In this document: positions 1 through 8,008 of the stretch, piece after piece | Layout: each line of letters starts with the position of its first letter | How positions within the stretch are numbered: position 1 is the stretch's first letter | Assembly (NCBI GenBank): GCA_937982065.1 | Contig: CALJMO010000067.1 | Span: 1 to 64,000, forward strand | Direction: 5' to 3' | DNA length: 64,000 nt | From: an uncultured Collinsella sp. | Lineage (GTDB): Bacteria > Actinomycetota > Coriobacteriia > Coriobacteriales > Coriobacteriaceae | Notes under the pieces: generated by a model | Databases searched by the model: none | Told to the model about the DNA's origin: nothing | Seen by the model: only the letters and a program-made list of their open reading frames with translations | Translations under genes and position numbers: made by a program

Positions 1-244
1 AGCGGTCGGCGGGGCCATTGTGGCTCTTGACAGCGGATTGGGTCATATGAGCGAACGGGCCGCATTCGGAGCAAGACGACGCCGCAGGTAGAGAACGGAC
101 AGCGAGCGGGTCGCATTTGAGACAAGGTGACGTGAAACGATAGGGCGCTGACCTTCTGGTCGGGCCCTTGAAGTTGAACGTCAGATTGTCCAAATGCGGC
201 CCGCGCAGCGTCGAGCAGTTACGGCGTTTGGTAAAACGCCGTAA
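1..244. other. Intergenic segment with a threefold degenerate motif
   Basis: No convincing gene is seen here. A 32-base stretch at 49-80 is repeated at 100-131 with about 23 of 32 bases identical, most differences being transitions. The core GGGYCGCATTYG appears a third time in inverted orientation around 190-203. It may be a short repeat or the remnant of a regulatory region of a gene left of the window. Confidence 0.4.
221..242 (-). terminator. Hairpin just after pyrE
   Basis: ACGGCGTTT at 221-229 pairs with AAACGCCGT at 234-242 around a 4-base loop, starting 2 bases after the pyrE stop. There is no T-run on the minus strand after it, so it is a weak intrinsic terminator or a 3'-end stabilising hairpin. 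Confidence 0.45.
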
Positions 245-925
245 CTAACGTGCTCCGTACTGCTCGTAGTAGGCGTCGATGGCGGTCTTGAGCTCGTCGT
301 CGATGACAACCTTGCCGTCGATCTCGTGGTTGTAGAGGGTCTCGACGACCTCGGCCATGGAGACGATGCTCGCGACGGGGAAACCGTACTTGGCCTCGAT
401 CTCCTTCTGCGCGGTGGTCACACCGCCCTTGCCGACCTCCATGCGGTTGAGGGACACGATCAGGCCCTTGATCTCGACATCGGCAGCAGCCTTGACCTTG
501 GGATAGGTCTCGTCGATGGACTTGCCGCTGGTGGTAACGTCCTCGACCATGACCACACGGTCGCCGTCCTTGGGCTCATAACCCAACAGGTTGCCCTTAT
601 CGGCACCGTGGTCCTTGGCCTCCTTGCGGTCGCAGCAGTACTTGACCTCCTTGCCGTACAGCTCGTGGTAGGCAATTGCGGTCACGACGGCCAGCGGAAT
701 ACCCTTGTAGGCCGGTCCAAACAGCACGTCAAAGTCGTCGCCAAAGTTATCGTGGATGGCCTGGGCGTAATACTCGCCCAGCTTCTTGAGCTGATAGCCC
801 GTCACGTAAGCGCCGGCGTTCATAAAGAACGGGGACTGACGGCCGCTCTTGAGCGTAAAGCTGCCGAACTTAAGGACGTCGGACTCGACCATAAACTTGA
901 TGAACTCTTGCTTGTAAGCCTCCAT
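245..925 (-). CDS. pyrE: Orotate phosphoribosyltransferase
   Basis: Transfers ribose-5-phosphate from PRPP to orotate to make OMP in cytoplasmic pyrimidine synthesis. At 226 aa it has the usual size. Visible signatures are the substrate loop LKSGRQSPFF (residues 25-34), GPAYKGIPL (70-78) and the PRPP-binding motif VVMVEDVTTSG (124-134). The ATG at 923-925 is preceded by a good Shine-Dalgarno (GAGAGGAGC). It stands alone here; other pyr genes are not in the window and may lie to the left. Confidence 0.95.
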   Translation of the reverse strand: MEAYKQEFIKFMVESDVLKFGSFTLKSGRQSPFFMNAGAYVTGYQLKKLGEYYAQAIHDNFGDDFDVLFGPAYKGIPLAVVTAIAYHELYGKEVKYCCDRKEAKDHGADKGNLLGYEPKDGDRVVMVEDVTTSGKSIDETYPKVKAAADVEIKGLIVSLNRMEVGKGGVTTAQKEIEAKYGFPVASIVSMAEVVETLYNHEIDGKVVIDDELKTAIDAYYEQYGAR

Positions 926-1051
926 GCGGGCTCCTCTCGTAATCGCGTGCGTGCTCTTCAGTTTAGCGCAGGCGAGGCGTCGATGTGAGCGCGCTTTGGG
1001 GCCACGGCATTCTGTAAAGGCTTTGTCAGGGGGAATGGTTTTCCGAACAAT

Positions 1052-1084
1052 GGGGTTGACATGTCAAACCCCCTCATCAAGAAT
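1052..1084 (+). promoter_or_regulatory. Candidate mgtA promoter with operator-like palindrome
   Basis: TTGACA (1056-1061) and AAGAAT (1079-1084) are 17 bases apart and fit a housekeeping promoter. The -35 box lies inside the near-palindrome GGGGTTGACATGTCAAACCCC written as arms GGGGTT/AAACCCC around GACATGTC (1052-1072), which could be a repressor site. It would give mgtA a leader of about 270 bases. Confidence 0.5.
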
Positions 1085-1151
1085 ACGGGCGGATTAAAAA
1101 GGGGTACGAGATACCCAAAGCGCGCTGCGCTCAGCCTTTAGGAGGTGTGCC

Positions 1152-1223
1152 ATGGAAGGCAGTCCTAGTCGAAAAACCTGCATGTCGCCCTCGGCACGCC
1201 GCGAGGACTCCGCACACGCATAA
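1152..1223 (+). CDS. Candidate leader peptide upstream of mgtA
   Basis: A 23-codon reading frame starts at ATG 1152 and ends at TAA 1221, preceded at the right distance by a very strong Shine-Dalgarno (TAGGAGGTG). It begins Met-Glu-Gly-Ser-Pro, is rich in Ser, Arg and Pro, and lies about 140 bases upstream of mgtA. In enterobacteria, mgtA is controlled by translation of the proline-rich leader peptide MgtL; a similar role here is inference by position only. It shows no recognisable homology to MgtL. The strength of the ribosome site is the main evidence that it is translated. Confidence 0.45.
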   Translation: MEGSPSRKTCMSPSARREDSAHA

Positions 1224-1249
1224 ACGCCACCGGCAGATCGCCAAAACCA

Positions 1250-1314
1250 CCGCAAAGGCGCGCTGCACCCTTTGTGGGCTCAAGAGCTTGACGTGAGCGA
1301 CATCTAGGTTTTTT
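1250..1314 (+). promoter_or_regulatory. Structured leader / possible attenuator of mgtA
   Basis: CCGCAAAGG (1250-1258) can pair with CCTTTGTGG (1269-1277) with one G-U pair. A second small palindrome TCAAGAGCTTGA follows, and then a six-T run (1309-1314) about 48 bases before the mgtA start. This arrangement after a short leader frame suggests transcription attenuation. It does not convincingly match the M-box Mg2+ riboswitch by eye. Confidence 0.35.
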
Positions 1315-1362
1315 GAAGCAAATACGACACGTACGCTAACTCCCCTCAACAAGGAGGACCCT

Positions 1363-4131
1363 ATGCTGATGCTCAAAACCGTCACGGTACTCGAAGCCAT
1401 CTCCAAGCGCCGCCGCACGGCGCGCCCTGCCGCTCATACCGGCCTGTCCAAGAACACCATATTCGCCGCCACCCATAGTGCCGAGGACGCCCTCGTACTG
1501 CTTGACGCCACGGCAAACGGCCTCACCGTCGAGCAGGCAACTGAGCGCCTGAACGCCGTCGGCCCCAACACCATCGAGGCAACGACCAAAACGCTCGCCC
1601 GCCGCATCGCCGACGCCTTCATCGATCCCTTCGCCGGCATCCTCGCCGCGCTCGCGCTGGTCTCGCTCTACATCGACGTGCTCGCCGTACCCGAGCCGCA
1701 GCGCGACCCCTCCACGGTCATCGTCATCGGCATCATGCTGCTGGTATCGGGCGGTATGAAGTTTATCCAGGAAGCCCGCAGCGGCAATGCGGCCGAGGCC
1801 CTTAAGGACCTGGTCTCCAACACTTGCACCGCCCTGCGCGACGGCGGGCGCATCGAGATCCCCTTCGACGAGCTCGTCCCCGGCGATGTAATCCGCCTCT
1901 CTGCCGGCGATATGGTGCCAGCAGACGCCCGCATCATCACCGCGCGCGACCTGTTTGTGATCGAGTCCGCACTCACCGGCGAGAGCGAGGCCGTCGAGAA
2001 GACCACCGCCGTCACCGTCGTCGAGGGCGCCGACGGCTCCGCACTGCCACTCTCTGCCTGCAAGAACATCGTCTTTACCGGCACCTCCGTGCAAAACGGC
2101 GCCGCCATGGCGCTTGTCGTTGCCACCGGCTCGGACACCTACCTGGGCGGCATCGCCAAGATGCTCAACGGGCGCGGCGAAAAAAGCGCGTTTGACCGCG
2201 GCGTCTCGAGCGTCTCCATGCTGCTGGTGCGCCTGATGCTCGTTATGGCGCCGGCCGTCTTTGCCATCAACGCCGCCACCAAGGGCAACGTCATCGACGC
2301 GCTGCTGTTCGCCACGAGCGTGGCCGTGGGCATCACGCCGCAGATGCTTCCCGTCATCGTGACCACGAGCCTGTCGCAGGGCGCCAAGGACCTCGCCCGT
2401 CGCCAGGTTATCGTCAAGGAGCTGCCGGCGATTCAAAACCTCGGAGCGATGGACGTCCTGTGCTGCGACAAGACCGGCACCCTCACCGAAGACCGCATCG
2501 TGCTCGAGCGCTACCTCAACACCGATGGCAACGAGGACGCGCGCGTGCTGCGCCATGCGTTTTTGAACAGCTTCTTCCAGACCGGCCTCAAAAATCTTAT
2601 CGACCTGGCCGTAATCGACCGTGCCGATGTGACACCCTCGACCGTCGCACCCGATTCCATGCTGGGCCAGAGTCTGCGCGACCGCTATACCAAGGTCGAC
2701 GAGGTTCCCTTCGATTTCTCGCGCCGTCGCCTGAGCGTAGTTGTCGCCGACGCCCAAGGCAAAACCCAGATGGTTACCAAGGGCGCTGCCGAGGAAATGC
2801 TCGAGATCTGCTCCTTTGTCGAGATCGATGGCATCGCTCAGCCGCTCACCGACGAGAAGCTCGCCCAGATTCGCAAGCAGATCGCCGGACTTAACGCCGA
2901 GGGCCTACGCGTAATTGCCGTGGCGCAGAAGACCAATCCGCGCTGCGTGGGCGAGTTTGGCATCGCCGACGAGTGCGACATGGTGCTGATGGGCTTTTTG
3001 GCCTTCCTCGATCCGCCCAAAGCAAGTGCCGCGGGCGCCGTCGCCACCCTCGAGGCCAAGGGCGTGGCGGTCAAGGTCCTAACCGGCGACAACGACCGCG
3101 TCGCCGCCACCGTCTGCGAGCAGATTGGTATCGATGCGAGCAACGTCTTGCTCGGCTCCGAGATCGATACGCTCGATGACGCCGAACTTGCCGAGCGCGC
3201 CGAGAAAACCCACCTCTTCGCCAAGCTCTCGCCGCTGCAGAAGGCGCGCCTGGTACGTGTCATGCGCGAGATGCTCGACCGCACCGTGGGCTTTATGGGC
3301 GACGGCATCAACGACGCCGCCGCCATGCGTGCGAGCGATTGCGGCATCTCGGTCGATTCGGCCGTCGATATTGCCAAGGAATCCGCCGATATCATCTTGC
3401 TTCAGAAGGACCTGGGCGTGCTCGAGCGCGGCATCATCGAAGGCCGCCGCACTTACGGCAACCTGCTCAAGTACCTCAAGACCACGGTGAGCTCCAACTT
3501 TGGCAACGTGCTGTCCGTGACCGTCGCGAGCCTGTTCTTGCCGTTTTTGCCCATGAGCGCCCTGCAGCTGGTACTGCTGTCGCTGGTCTACGAGATCGTG
3601 TGCATCGCACTGCCGTGGGACACCGTCGATGACGCCTGGACTGCCCGCCCGCGTGCCTGGGACGCCGCGTCCATCAAGGGCTTTATGCTCGAGCTGGGCC
3701 CCGTGAGCTCGCTGTTTGACATCGTGACCTTCGCCGCGCTCTTCTTTGTCGTGTGCCCCGCCGCCGTGGACGCAAGCTGGCCCGAGCTTGCCGCCGCGGG
3801 CGACGTCGCGGGTATGGCGACCTTTGCCGCACTCTTCCAGAGCGGCTGGTTTGTCGAGTCCATGTGGTCGCAGACACTCGTGGTCCACATGTTGCGCTCC
3901 CCGCATCTGCCGAGCCCGCGCGACCACGCCGCGCCCGCACTGTGCGTTCTCACCGTGCTGGGTCTGGCGCTCGTCACCTGGCTGCCAGCAAGCCCCATCG
4001 CCGATGCGCTCGGCCTCATGACGCTACCCGCGAGCTTTTTCGCGCTGCTCATCGGCATCGTCACCGCCTACATCGCGCTCACCCAGCTGGCAAAGCGCCG
4101 CTACATCGCCCGCCACGGCGAGCTGCTGTAG
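1363..4131 (+). CDS. mgtA: Magnesium-translocating P-type ATPase
   Basis: A 922-aa P3B-type ATPase importing Mg2+ across the cytoplasmic membrane. The phosphorylated aspartate is Asp369 in DKTGTLTE; the actuator loop TGES is near 205-208; the hinge motif GDGIND carries Asp647. Ten or so membrane helices surround these cytoplasmic domains, with a cluster of six after residue 700, as in MgtA/MgtB. Start ATG 1363 is set by the Shine-Dalgarno AAGGAGGA. The long leader holds a short translated-looking frame and hairpins, so control by Mg2+ through the leader is plausible. Two other Mg-transport-related genes lie at 15.5-18.7 kb. Confidence 0.95.
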   Translation: MLMLKTVTVLEAISKRRRTARPAAHTGLSKNTIFAATHSAEDALVLLDATANGLTVEQATERLNAVGPNTIEATTKTLARRIADAFIDPFAGILAALALVSLYIDVLAVPEPQRDPSTVIVIGIMLLVSGGMKFIQEARSGNAAEALKDLVSNTCTALRDGGRIEIPFDELVPGDVIRLSAGDMVPADARIITARDLFVIESALTGESEAVEKTTAVTVVEGADGSALPLSACKNIVFTGTSVQNGAAMALVVATGSDTYLGGIAKMLNGRGEKSAFDRGVSSVSMLLVRLMLVMAPAVFAINAATKGNVIDALLFATSVAVGITPQMLPVIVTTSLSQGAKDLARRQVIVKELPAIQNLGAMDVLCCDKTGTLTEDRIVLERYLNTDGNEDARVLRHAFLNSFFQTGLKNLIDLAVIDRADVTPSTVAPDSMLGQSLRDRYTKVDEVPFDFSRRRLSVVVADAQGKTQMVTKGAAEEMLEICSFVEIDGIAQPLTDEKLAQIRKQIAGLNAEGLRVIAVAQKTNPRCVGEFGIADECDMVLMGFLAFLDPPKASAAGAVATLEAKGVAVKVLTGDNDRVAATVCEQIGIDASNVLLGSEIDTLDDAELAERAEKTHLFAKLSPLQKARLVRVMREMLDRTVGFMGDGINDAAAMRASDCGISVDSAVDIAKESADIILLQKDLGVLERGIIEGRRTYGNLLKYLKTTVSSNFGNVLSVTVASLFLPFLPMSALQLVLLSLVYEIVCIALPWDTVDDAWTARPRAWDAASIKGFMLELGPVSSLFDIVTFAALFFVVCPAAVDASWPELAAAGDVAGMATFAALFQSGWFVESMWSQTLVVHMLRSPHLPSPRDHAAPALCVLTVLGLALVTWLPASPIADALGLMTLPASFFALLIGIVTAYIALTQLAKRRYIARHGELL

Positions 4132-4231
4132 CAAGTAGACGGAAAACACCCTGCCAGCTGCCGTTGCCACTACCACAGCCGCCAACGCCGCTGCCGTTGC
4201 CTCTGCCGCCGCCGCAGTCTATCCCCCCAGC

Positions 4232-4298
4232 AGTTGCGGTGGAATAGTTCCTGTTTAAAGCCCCGTGACTTTAATTTAGGGACTATTCCACCGCAACT
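4232..4298. repeat. 67-bp palindromic element, copy 1
   Basis: Arms at 4232-4251 and 4279-4298 are complementary at 19 of 20 positions (the exception is a G-U pair in RNA), enclosing 27 bases. The core GTTGCGGTGGAATAGTTCC recurs at 58614-58680 with the same total length of 67 bp. Both copies lie between convergent genes (here mgtA and the LuxR-type gene). It could act as a bidirectional terminator or be a REP-like sequence. Confidence 0.75.
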
Positions 4299-4312
4299 TA
4301 TTGGAGGATTAG

Positions 4313-5677
4313 CTAGTCCTTGGGTGTCCAGGACCAGAAGAAGTTGATGAGGGCCACGCGCGAGGCGGTGCCGGTCTTTTTGTTGATCGAGAAAATGTGA
4401 CGATAGAGCGTGGAGCGCGAAAGGAAAAGCGTTGTGGCGATGTCCTGAACGCTCTGGTCCGAAACGACCAAGACCTCAAGAATATCGCGCTCGCGCTCTG
4501 TAAGCCCAAAGGTGGCGACGAAGGCATCAAGGCGTTCATCGGACGTGAGCTCCGCTGCCTCCACGGGCTCGGGGTCGGAGCATGTGGGCGCAAGATTCCC
4601 ACCAAGATCGTCGGTGGCAAGTGGCAGGCCATCCTGCATCACGGCATCATCGGCTCGTTGCCCCAACTGCCCCAGCAGCGTAATCGCAATGCCCACAAAC
4701 ATCACGAGCGCCGCACCGATCGCAGCCAGCACGTTTTGACTCGAGATGATCGCCACCGCCGGCGCCGTCACGAGCATCGAGCACACGTTGTTGACGACGC
4801 GACCCATGCACGGCCAAAAATATGACCAGCGCGCATAGAGCGAGACGGCGGCATATTTTGTGGTAAAGAACACCACGAAAAAGCCCGAGCCCAGATAAAA
4901 GATGATCGTGGCAGCAAGCTCGTTGCCGCCATTGCCATCGACGATGAGCACAAAGAACGAAAGCGTGGACAGTATGGCGGCACATGTCATGCCGATATTC
5001 ATATACGAGCGGCCGTGCAGGTCAAATAGTGCGCCAGCGACCAACGAGCTCACGACAAGCAGCAGGCGCGGCCAATCGCCCAAATCGACGGCTCCGACAG
5101 CATGCAGGGTCGTGAAGCCCGCGTTGAGAGCGGCGAATACGCCGGAAAGATACGCCGTCGCCACGGTCAGGCGAACTACGGCGCGACGGAATGCCGCCTT
5201 TGCCTCGGGATCGTCATGCCACTTGGCGCCGTATTCCAGAGCATCTACCGAAAGCCCGGCAGCACTGGGTTCAAAGTTGGGATCGGACTCGTCGCGCAGC
5301 TTGGCGCGTCGGGCACCGTGGAGCAACGCCACCTGCGCGATCGCGCAGACGACCAGAACAGCCTGCTGAGGAATGCCGGCAGGCATCACCATGTGGTTGA
5401 GCACCTGCACCAGAACGCCCATGGCGTAGGAAAGTGCAGCCGCACGCGCCAAGCAGGGCGTCCGTGCAAAGCGCCGCGCAAAGTTTGCATGGGCAGTCGA
5501 TCCGCAGTAGCCCAACGCGCAGCACGCCACCAAACCGCCGGCAATTACCACCTCAACCTGAACCGCCATAATCAACAGCAGCAATGCCGCCACCAGCAAA
5601 ACGCCCGTGACGTCACTCGTTGCGTCGATAGCATGGGGACGGCGATAGTACAGAATGGGACGCACAAAAAAAGCCAA
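4313..5677 (-). CDS. LuxR-type regulator with polytopic membrane N-terminus (frameshifted)
   Basis: The visible frame of 454 aa has about ten hydrophobic helices followed by a LuxR/GerE helix-turn-helix near residues 390-445 (LTERERDILEVL ... STLYRHIFSINKKTG). This design, a membrane-embedded half joined to a LuxR DNA-binding domain, is common in Coriobacteriia; ligands are unknown. The frame begins at a TTG inside a hydrophobic helix with no ribosome site. The missing N-terminus is in another frame just upstream (to 5858). A 7-base A run on the plus strand at 5665-5671 would restore one continuous protein if it had 6 bases. It is therefore a pseudogene, a phase-variable gene or a sequencing error. 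Confidence 0.75.
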   Translation of the reverse strand: MAFFVRPILYYRRPHAIDATSDVTGVLLVAALLLLIMAVQVEVVIAGGLVACCALGYCGSTAHANFARRFARTPCLARAAALSYAMGVLVQVLNHMVMPAGIPQQAVLVVCAIAQVALLHGARRAKLRDESDPNFEPSAAGLSVDALEYGAKWHDDPEAKAAFRRAVVRLTVATAYLSGVFAALNAGFTTLHAVGAVDLGDWPRLLLVVSSLVAGALFDLHGRSYMNIGMTCAAILSTLSFFVLIVDGNGGNELAATIIFYLGSGFFVVFFTTKYAAVSLYARWSYFWPCMGRVVNNVCSMLVTAPAVAIISSQNVLAAIGAALVMFVGIAITLLGQLGQRADDAVMQDGLPLATDDLGGNLAPTCSDPEPVEAAELTSDERLDAFVATFGLTERERDILEVLVVSDQSVQDIATTLFLSRSTLYRHIFSINKKTGTASRVALINFFWSWTPKD

Positions 5678-5858
5678 TCACGCTCGCGCCGATAACAAGG
5701 CTCTCATAAATAACGACCTCGTTCGGAGACACGAACTCGGCCATGCGCACATCAAAAAGATACTCGCACGCCAAAAACGTGAAGAAGAACAGCGCCAGGC
5801 ATATAATCTCCCGAATGTCCCGACGCAGATATGCGGTTGTGTCTCCCATGCCCCTCAT
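5613..5858 (-). pseudogene. N-terminal part of the same LuxR-type protein, in another frame
   Basis: This segment encodes the missing start: about 65 residues with two hydrophobic helices, from an ATG at 5858 (also possible at 5849, or TTG at 5879). The frame continues sensibly to ...ASVIGFF and should then join VRPILYYRRP of the downstream frame. The switch point is the homopolymer at 5665-5671. After that point this frame is meaningless and stops at 5613. Confidence 0.65.
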
Positions 5859-6043
5859 GGTTAACCCCCAGCCGCTCAATTGTCTGGAAATCTATTTTAA
5901 TAAAGAACCAGTTTCAATATCGAAGCCAGGCTCGAAATGCTGCCAATTCGACCCCAGCCGTCCACATCACGCCGCAATTTTGAGCCGCATGGCCCAGAAG
6001 GGACACGCGCAACGCCACTTCCTTGATGGACATCCCGATGCGA

Positions 6044-6079
6044 GCGCACCCGGCAAGCATTAACTGCTCGCCGGGCGCC
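6044..6079 (-). terminator. Hairpin after the GH1 gene
   Basis: CGCACCCGGCAAGCA pairs with TGCTCGCCGGGCG around a short TTAAC loop about 32 bases beyond the stop of the GH1 gene. No long T-run is present on the minus strand. Confidence 0.55.
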
Positions 6080-6110
6080 TTGGTCAGGAGGCTACGGTTA
6101 TCGGGAAAGC

Positions 6111-7541
6111 CTAGGCCAAATCTTCGCCGTTGGTGGCGATAACCTTCTTGTACCAGTCGAAGCTCTTCTTCTTGGAACGCTTGAGGGTGCCGTTGCCGGC
6201 GTCGTCGCGGTCCACATAGATGAAGCCGTAGCGCTTGGACATCTCGCCCGTGCCGGCAGACACCAGGTCGATCGGGCCCCAGGTGGTGTAGCCCAGCAGG
6301 TCAACGCCGTCCTCGGTCACCGCATCGCGCATCGCGGCGATATGCTGGCGCAGGTAGTCGATACGGTAGTCGTCGTTGACGGAACCGTCCTCTTCGACAA
6401 CATCCTTGGCGCCCAGACCGTTCTCAACCACAAACAGCGGCTTCTGATAACGATCGTACAGGTCGTTGAGCGTAATACGGAAGCCCAGCGGATCGATGGC
6501 CCAGCCCCACTGGCTCTCCTGAAGGTAGGGGTTCTTGGCGCCGGCGAAGGCGTTGCCCTGGGTGCGCTCGACATCGGGGTTATCGGCGCCGGCGGAGCAA
6601 CGGGTGCTGTAATAGCTAAAGCTGATGAAGTCGACGGTGTTGGCGGCCAGGATCTCGCGGTCCTCGTCGGTCATACCCACGTCGATACCCAAGCGCTCAA
6701 GCTTCTTGACGGCGTAGGCCGGGTAGTAGCCGCGGCTCTGGACGTCGACAAAGAAGTAGTTGTCCTGGTTGTCGAGCTGCGCCTGGCGCACATCGCCCGG
6801 ACGGCAGCTGTAGGGGTAGTAGGTGCCGGCAGCGAGCATGCAGCCGATTTTGACCTCGGGGTCGATCTCGTGGGCAATCTTGGTTGCCCAGGCGCTGGCG
6901 ACGAGCTCGTTGTGGGCGGCCAGGTACTCGACGGCCTCCCTGTTCTCGCCCTCCTCAAAAACCAGGCCGGCACCCATAAACGGAAGGTGCAAGATCATGT
7001 TGATCTCGTTGAAGGTAAGCCAGTACTTCACCAGACCCTTGTAGCGGATGAAGATCGTGGTCGCGAGGTTCTTGTAGAAGTCGATAAGCTTGCGGTTGCG
7101 CCAGCCACCGTACTCCTTGATGAGGTGGATCGGGCAGTCGAAGTGCGTGATGGTCACGAGCGGCTCGATGCCGTGCGCTTGGCACTCGCGGAACACGTCC
7201 TCGTAAAAGGCCAGGCCGGCCTCGTTGGGCTCGGTCTCGTCGCCGTTGGGGAAGATACGGGTCCAGGCCAGGCTCATGCGGAAGGTCTTAAAGCCCATCT
7301 CGGCAAAGAGGGCGATGTCCTCCTTGTAGTGGTGGTAGAAATCGATGCCGGTCTGCGCGGGATAGTAATAGCCGTCCTCGAAGTCGAGCATCTTGCGCTG
7401 GCCGGAGACCACCGCATAGCGCTCGGGGCCGTGCGGGGCCACGTCCACGTTGGCCAGGCCGCGGCCATCCACGTCGTAGGCACCCTCGCACTGGTTGGCA
7501 GCCGTCGCGCCGCCCCACAGGAAGTCTTTACGGAAAGCCAT
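6111..7541 (-). CDS. Glycoside hydrolase family 1, 6-phospho-beta-glucosidase
   Basis: A 476-aa cytoplasmic (beta/alpha)8-barrel enzyme. The acid/base Glu179 lies in LTFNEIN and the nucleophile Glu373 in FVVENGLG. The C-terminal Ser/Lys-rich stretch KRSKKKSFDWY resembles the region that binds the sugar 6-phosphate in phospho-beta-glucosidases, so cleavage of PTS-imported beta-glucosides is likely. No PTS genes are adjacent. ATG 7541 has a GAAAGGATC ribosome site. An 8-bp inverted repeat lies in the promoter region (7559-7596). Confidence 0.88.
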   Translation of the reverse strand: MAFRKDFLWGGATAANQCEGAYDVDGRGLANVDVAPHGPERYAVVSGQRKMLDFEDGYYYPAQTGIDFYHHYKEDIALFAEMGFKTFRMSLAWTRIFPNGDETEPNEAGLAFYEDVFRECQAHGIEPLVTITHFDCPIHLIKEYGGWRNRKLIDFYKNLATTIFIRYKGLVKYWLTFNEINMILHLPFMGAGLVFEEGENREAVEYLAAHNELVASAWATKIAHEIDPEVKIGCMLAAGTYYPYSCRPGDVRQAQLDNQDNYFFVDVQSRGYYPAYAVKKLERLGIDVGMTDEDREILAANTVDFISFSYYSTRCSAGADNPDVERTQGNAFAGAKNPYLQESQWGWAIDPLGFRITLNDLYDRYQKPLFVVENGLGAKDVVEEDGSVNDDYRIDYLRQHIAAMRDAVTEDGVDLLGYTTWGPIDLVSAGTGEMSKRYGFIYVDRDDAGNGTLKRSKKKSFDWYKKVIATNGEDLA

Positions 7542-7558
7542 ACGTCGATCCTTTCACA

Positions 7559-7596
7559 CGCTGTTTGTCGCGGCTTCAGTATCCCCGTAAACAGCG
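7559..7596 (-). promoter_or_regulatory. Inverted repeat in the GH1 leader
   Basis: CGCTGTTT (7559-7566) and AAACAGCG (7589-7596) are perfect inverted arms 22 bases apart, about 20-55 bases upstream of the GH1 start. It may be an operator pair or an RNA hairpin. It does not match the BglG/LicT antiterminator target closely enough to name it. Confidence 0.35.
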
Positions 7597-7691
7597 CGCC
7601 GCTCAACGGCAACGACGCAGGTCGATACTTCTTTTCGCGCGCAGGTGCCCGACAGCCGCCCCGTCTGACACTTTTTGATACCCGCCTGCCC

Positions 7692-7730
7692 AAACCACCA
7701 CAAAAGGAACAGGCACCTTTGTGGTGGTTT
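7692..7730. repeat. CCACCACAAA hairpin, left copy
   Basis: AAACCACCACAAAAGG pairs with CCTTTGTGGTGGTTT with one bulged base. The same hairpin and the sequence after it recur at 9118-9154, where it directly follows the AAA ATPase stop. This copy marks the left edge of a duplication that flanks the ATPase gene. Confidence 0.7.
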
Positions 7731-7740
7731 GGGGCGGTTT

Positions 7741-7877
7741 GTCTCGATCTGTAACAGCTAGGAAGCCAAAACCGGGCCTGGCGTTACAGATCGAGATCTT
7801 TCGGGCAGCCCCTGCAGTTTGTCTAAATCTGTAACAGATAGAGACGATTTGGCCCGCTAGGTGTTACAGATTGAGAC
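7741..7877. repeat. Two 57-bp palindromic units in 80-bp register
   Basis: Units at 7741-7797 and 7821-7877 each have 15-base arms ending in ATCTGTAAC / GTTACAGAT around a 27-base middle. They are 80 bp apart start to start, with a 23-bp spacer. Judged by the middle sequences, they point in opposite directions. Five further units are at 9166-9222 and 52739-53037. Confidence 0.8.
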
Positions 7878-7886
7878 GGAAGATTC

Positions 7887-7950
7887 TAGTCGCAGGTGAT
7901 GTCGAGATTTTTGCCGATAAGACCCCCCCCCGCAGCCGCCTTCGCCGGCG
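7887..7950 (-). pseudogene. Duplicated 3' end of the DUF4867 gene
   Basis: Read on the minus strand, 7887-7925 encodes the C-terminus GLIGKNLDITCD followed by TAG. It is almost identical to the last codons of the intact gene at 9231-9875 (GLIGKNLDIACD). Similarity fades near 7950. It is a non-functional remnant produced by the duplication around the ATPase gene. Confidence 0.75.
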
Positions 7951-8008
7951 GGATATTTGACTGAATAGGAAAGAAAGGAAAAAATAGGAAAAAAAGGAAA
8001 GGAGACTC

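Noticed and set aside
1085..1362. M-box Mg2+ riboswitch upstream of mgtA
   Set aside because: The leader is structured, but the conserved M-box blocks could not be aligned convincingly by eye; only a covariance-model scan could decide.
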